Assembly (NCBI GenBank): GCA_030670165.1
Contig: DAOVCF010000135.1
Span: 1 to 5,656, forward strand
Reading direction: 5' to 3'
Source: Candidatus Stahliibacteriota bacterium
GTDB lineage: Bacteria > Hydrothermota > Tepidihabitantia > B3-TA06
DNA: 5,656 nucleotides
Part shown: positions 5,605 through 5,656 of the stretch, one piece after another
Layout: every line of letters begins with the position of its first letter
Numbering within the stretch: position 1 is the stretch's first letter
Position numbers and translations under genes: made by a program
The notes under the pieces: model-generated
Told to the model about the DNA's origin: nothing
What the model saw: the letters and a program-made list of their open reading frames with translations, nothing else
Databases searched by the model: none

Positions 5605-5615
5605 TCGAGGGCCGC
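5599..5615 (-). promoter_or_regulatory. Putative antiterminator hairpin
   Basis: GCGGCC (5615-5610) and GGCCGC (5604-5599) on the minus strand pair into a 6-bp stem with a 5-base loop. Its 3' arm is the first part of the terminator stem (5604-5595), so the two hairpins are mutually exclusive, as expected for an attenuation switch. Alternatively this small stem may only be a folding intermediate. Confidence 0.6.
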
Positions 5616-5626
5616 TTCGCTGTCGC

Positions 5627-5656
5627 TTCCCTACGCCGGCATTACCCGGTTCAGGT
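5627..5656 (-). promoter_or_regulatory. TPP riboswitch aptamer, 3' half (cut by window edge)
   Basis: The minus strand reads ACCTGA from the window edge, then GGGTAATGCC and GCGTAGGGA. This is the highly conserved 3' half of the thi-box, including the pyrophosphate-sensing helix region. The 5' half (the CUGAGA side and P1 left strand) must lie beyond 5656. Its position directly upstream of thiC is the classical one. TPP binding should promote the terminator at 5568-5604 and switch off the operon. Confidence 0.93.

Overview
The window looks like chromosomal DNA from an uncultured, probably anaerobic bacterium. The evidence is a TPP riboswitch, bacterial sigma70-type promoters, Shine-Dalgarno sites, and a tryptophanyl-tRNA synthetase carrying the cysteine set of the iron-sulfur type known from Thermotoga. 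The SBBP beta-propeller protein and the minimal gene spacing recall candidate phyla such as WOR-3/Stahlbacteria, but that placement is a guess from style, not a measured affiliation. Most of the window is near 50% GC. Positions from about 5281 to the right edge are near 70%.

Left half (1-2010, plus strand): two independent single-gene units share one architecture. Each has a ~73-bp intergenic repeat (1-73 and 1225-1297, 67/73 identical, no gaps), then an AT-rich stretch, then a near-perfect sigma70 promoter with 16-bp spacing (143-170 and 1400-1427), then a strong Shine-Dalgarno and an exported protein. The first protein (204-1160) is a five-blade SBBP-type beta-propeller with a 22-residue interruption. 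The second (1490-1882) is a 130-residue secreted Trp/Gly-rich protein of unknown function. A long-loop inverted repeat (1911-1958) and a 9-bp-stem terminator (1980-2007) close this part.

Right half (2036-5656, minus strand): a tightly packed operon reads thiC, class V aminotransferase, trpS, with gene overlaps of 8 and 4 bp. Upstream of thiC is the 3' half of a TPP riboswitch, cut by the window edge, followed by a classical expression platform. An antiterminator hairpin and an intrinsic terminator share one arm. Thiamine pyrophosphate should therefore turn off thiC and, unless internal promoters exist, also the aminotransferase and the essential trpS.

The most notable observations are: (a) a sharp GC and codon-use break inside thiC at its most conserved motif, suggesting that the riboswitch and N-terminus were exchanged by recombination or joined by misassembly; (b) a 9-bp unit, GTGTTACGG, tandemly repeated five times in frame in the trpS N-terminus and also present at the head of both 73-bp intergenic repeats; (c) the Fe-S-type TrpRS under thiamine control; (d) the matched repeat-promoter-exported-protein cassettes. 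I see no mobile element, CRISPR array, tRNA or rRNA, and no strong evidence of a wholly new multi-gene system.
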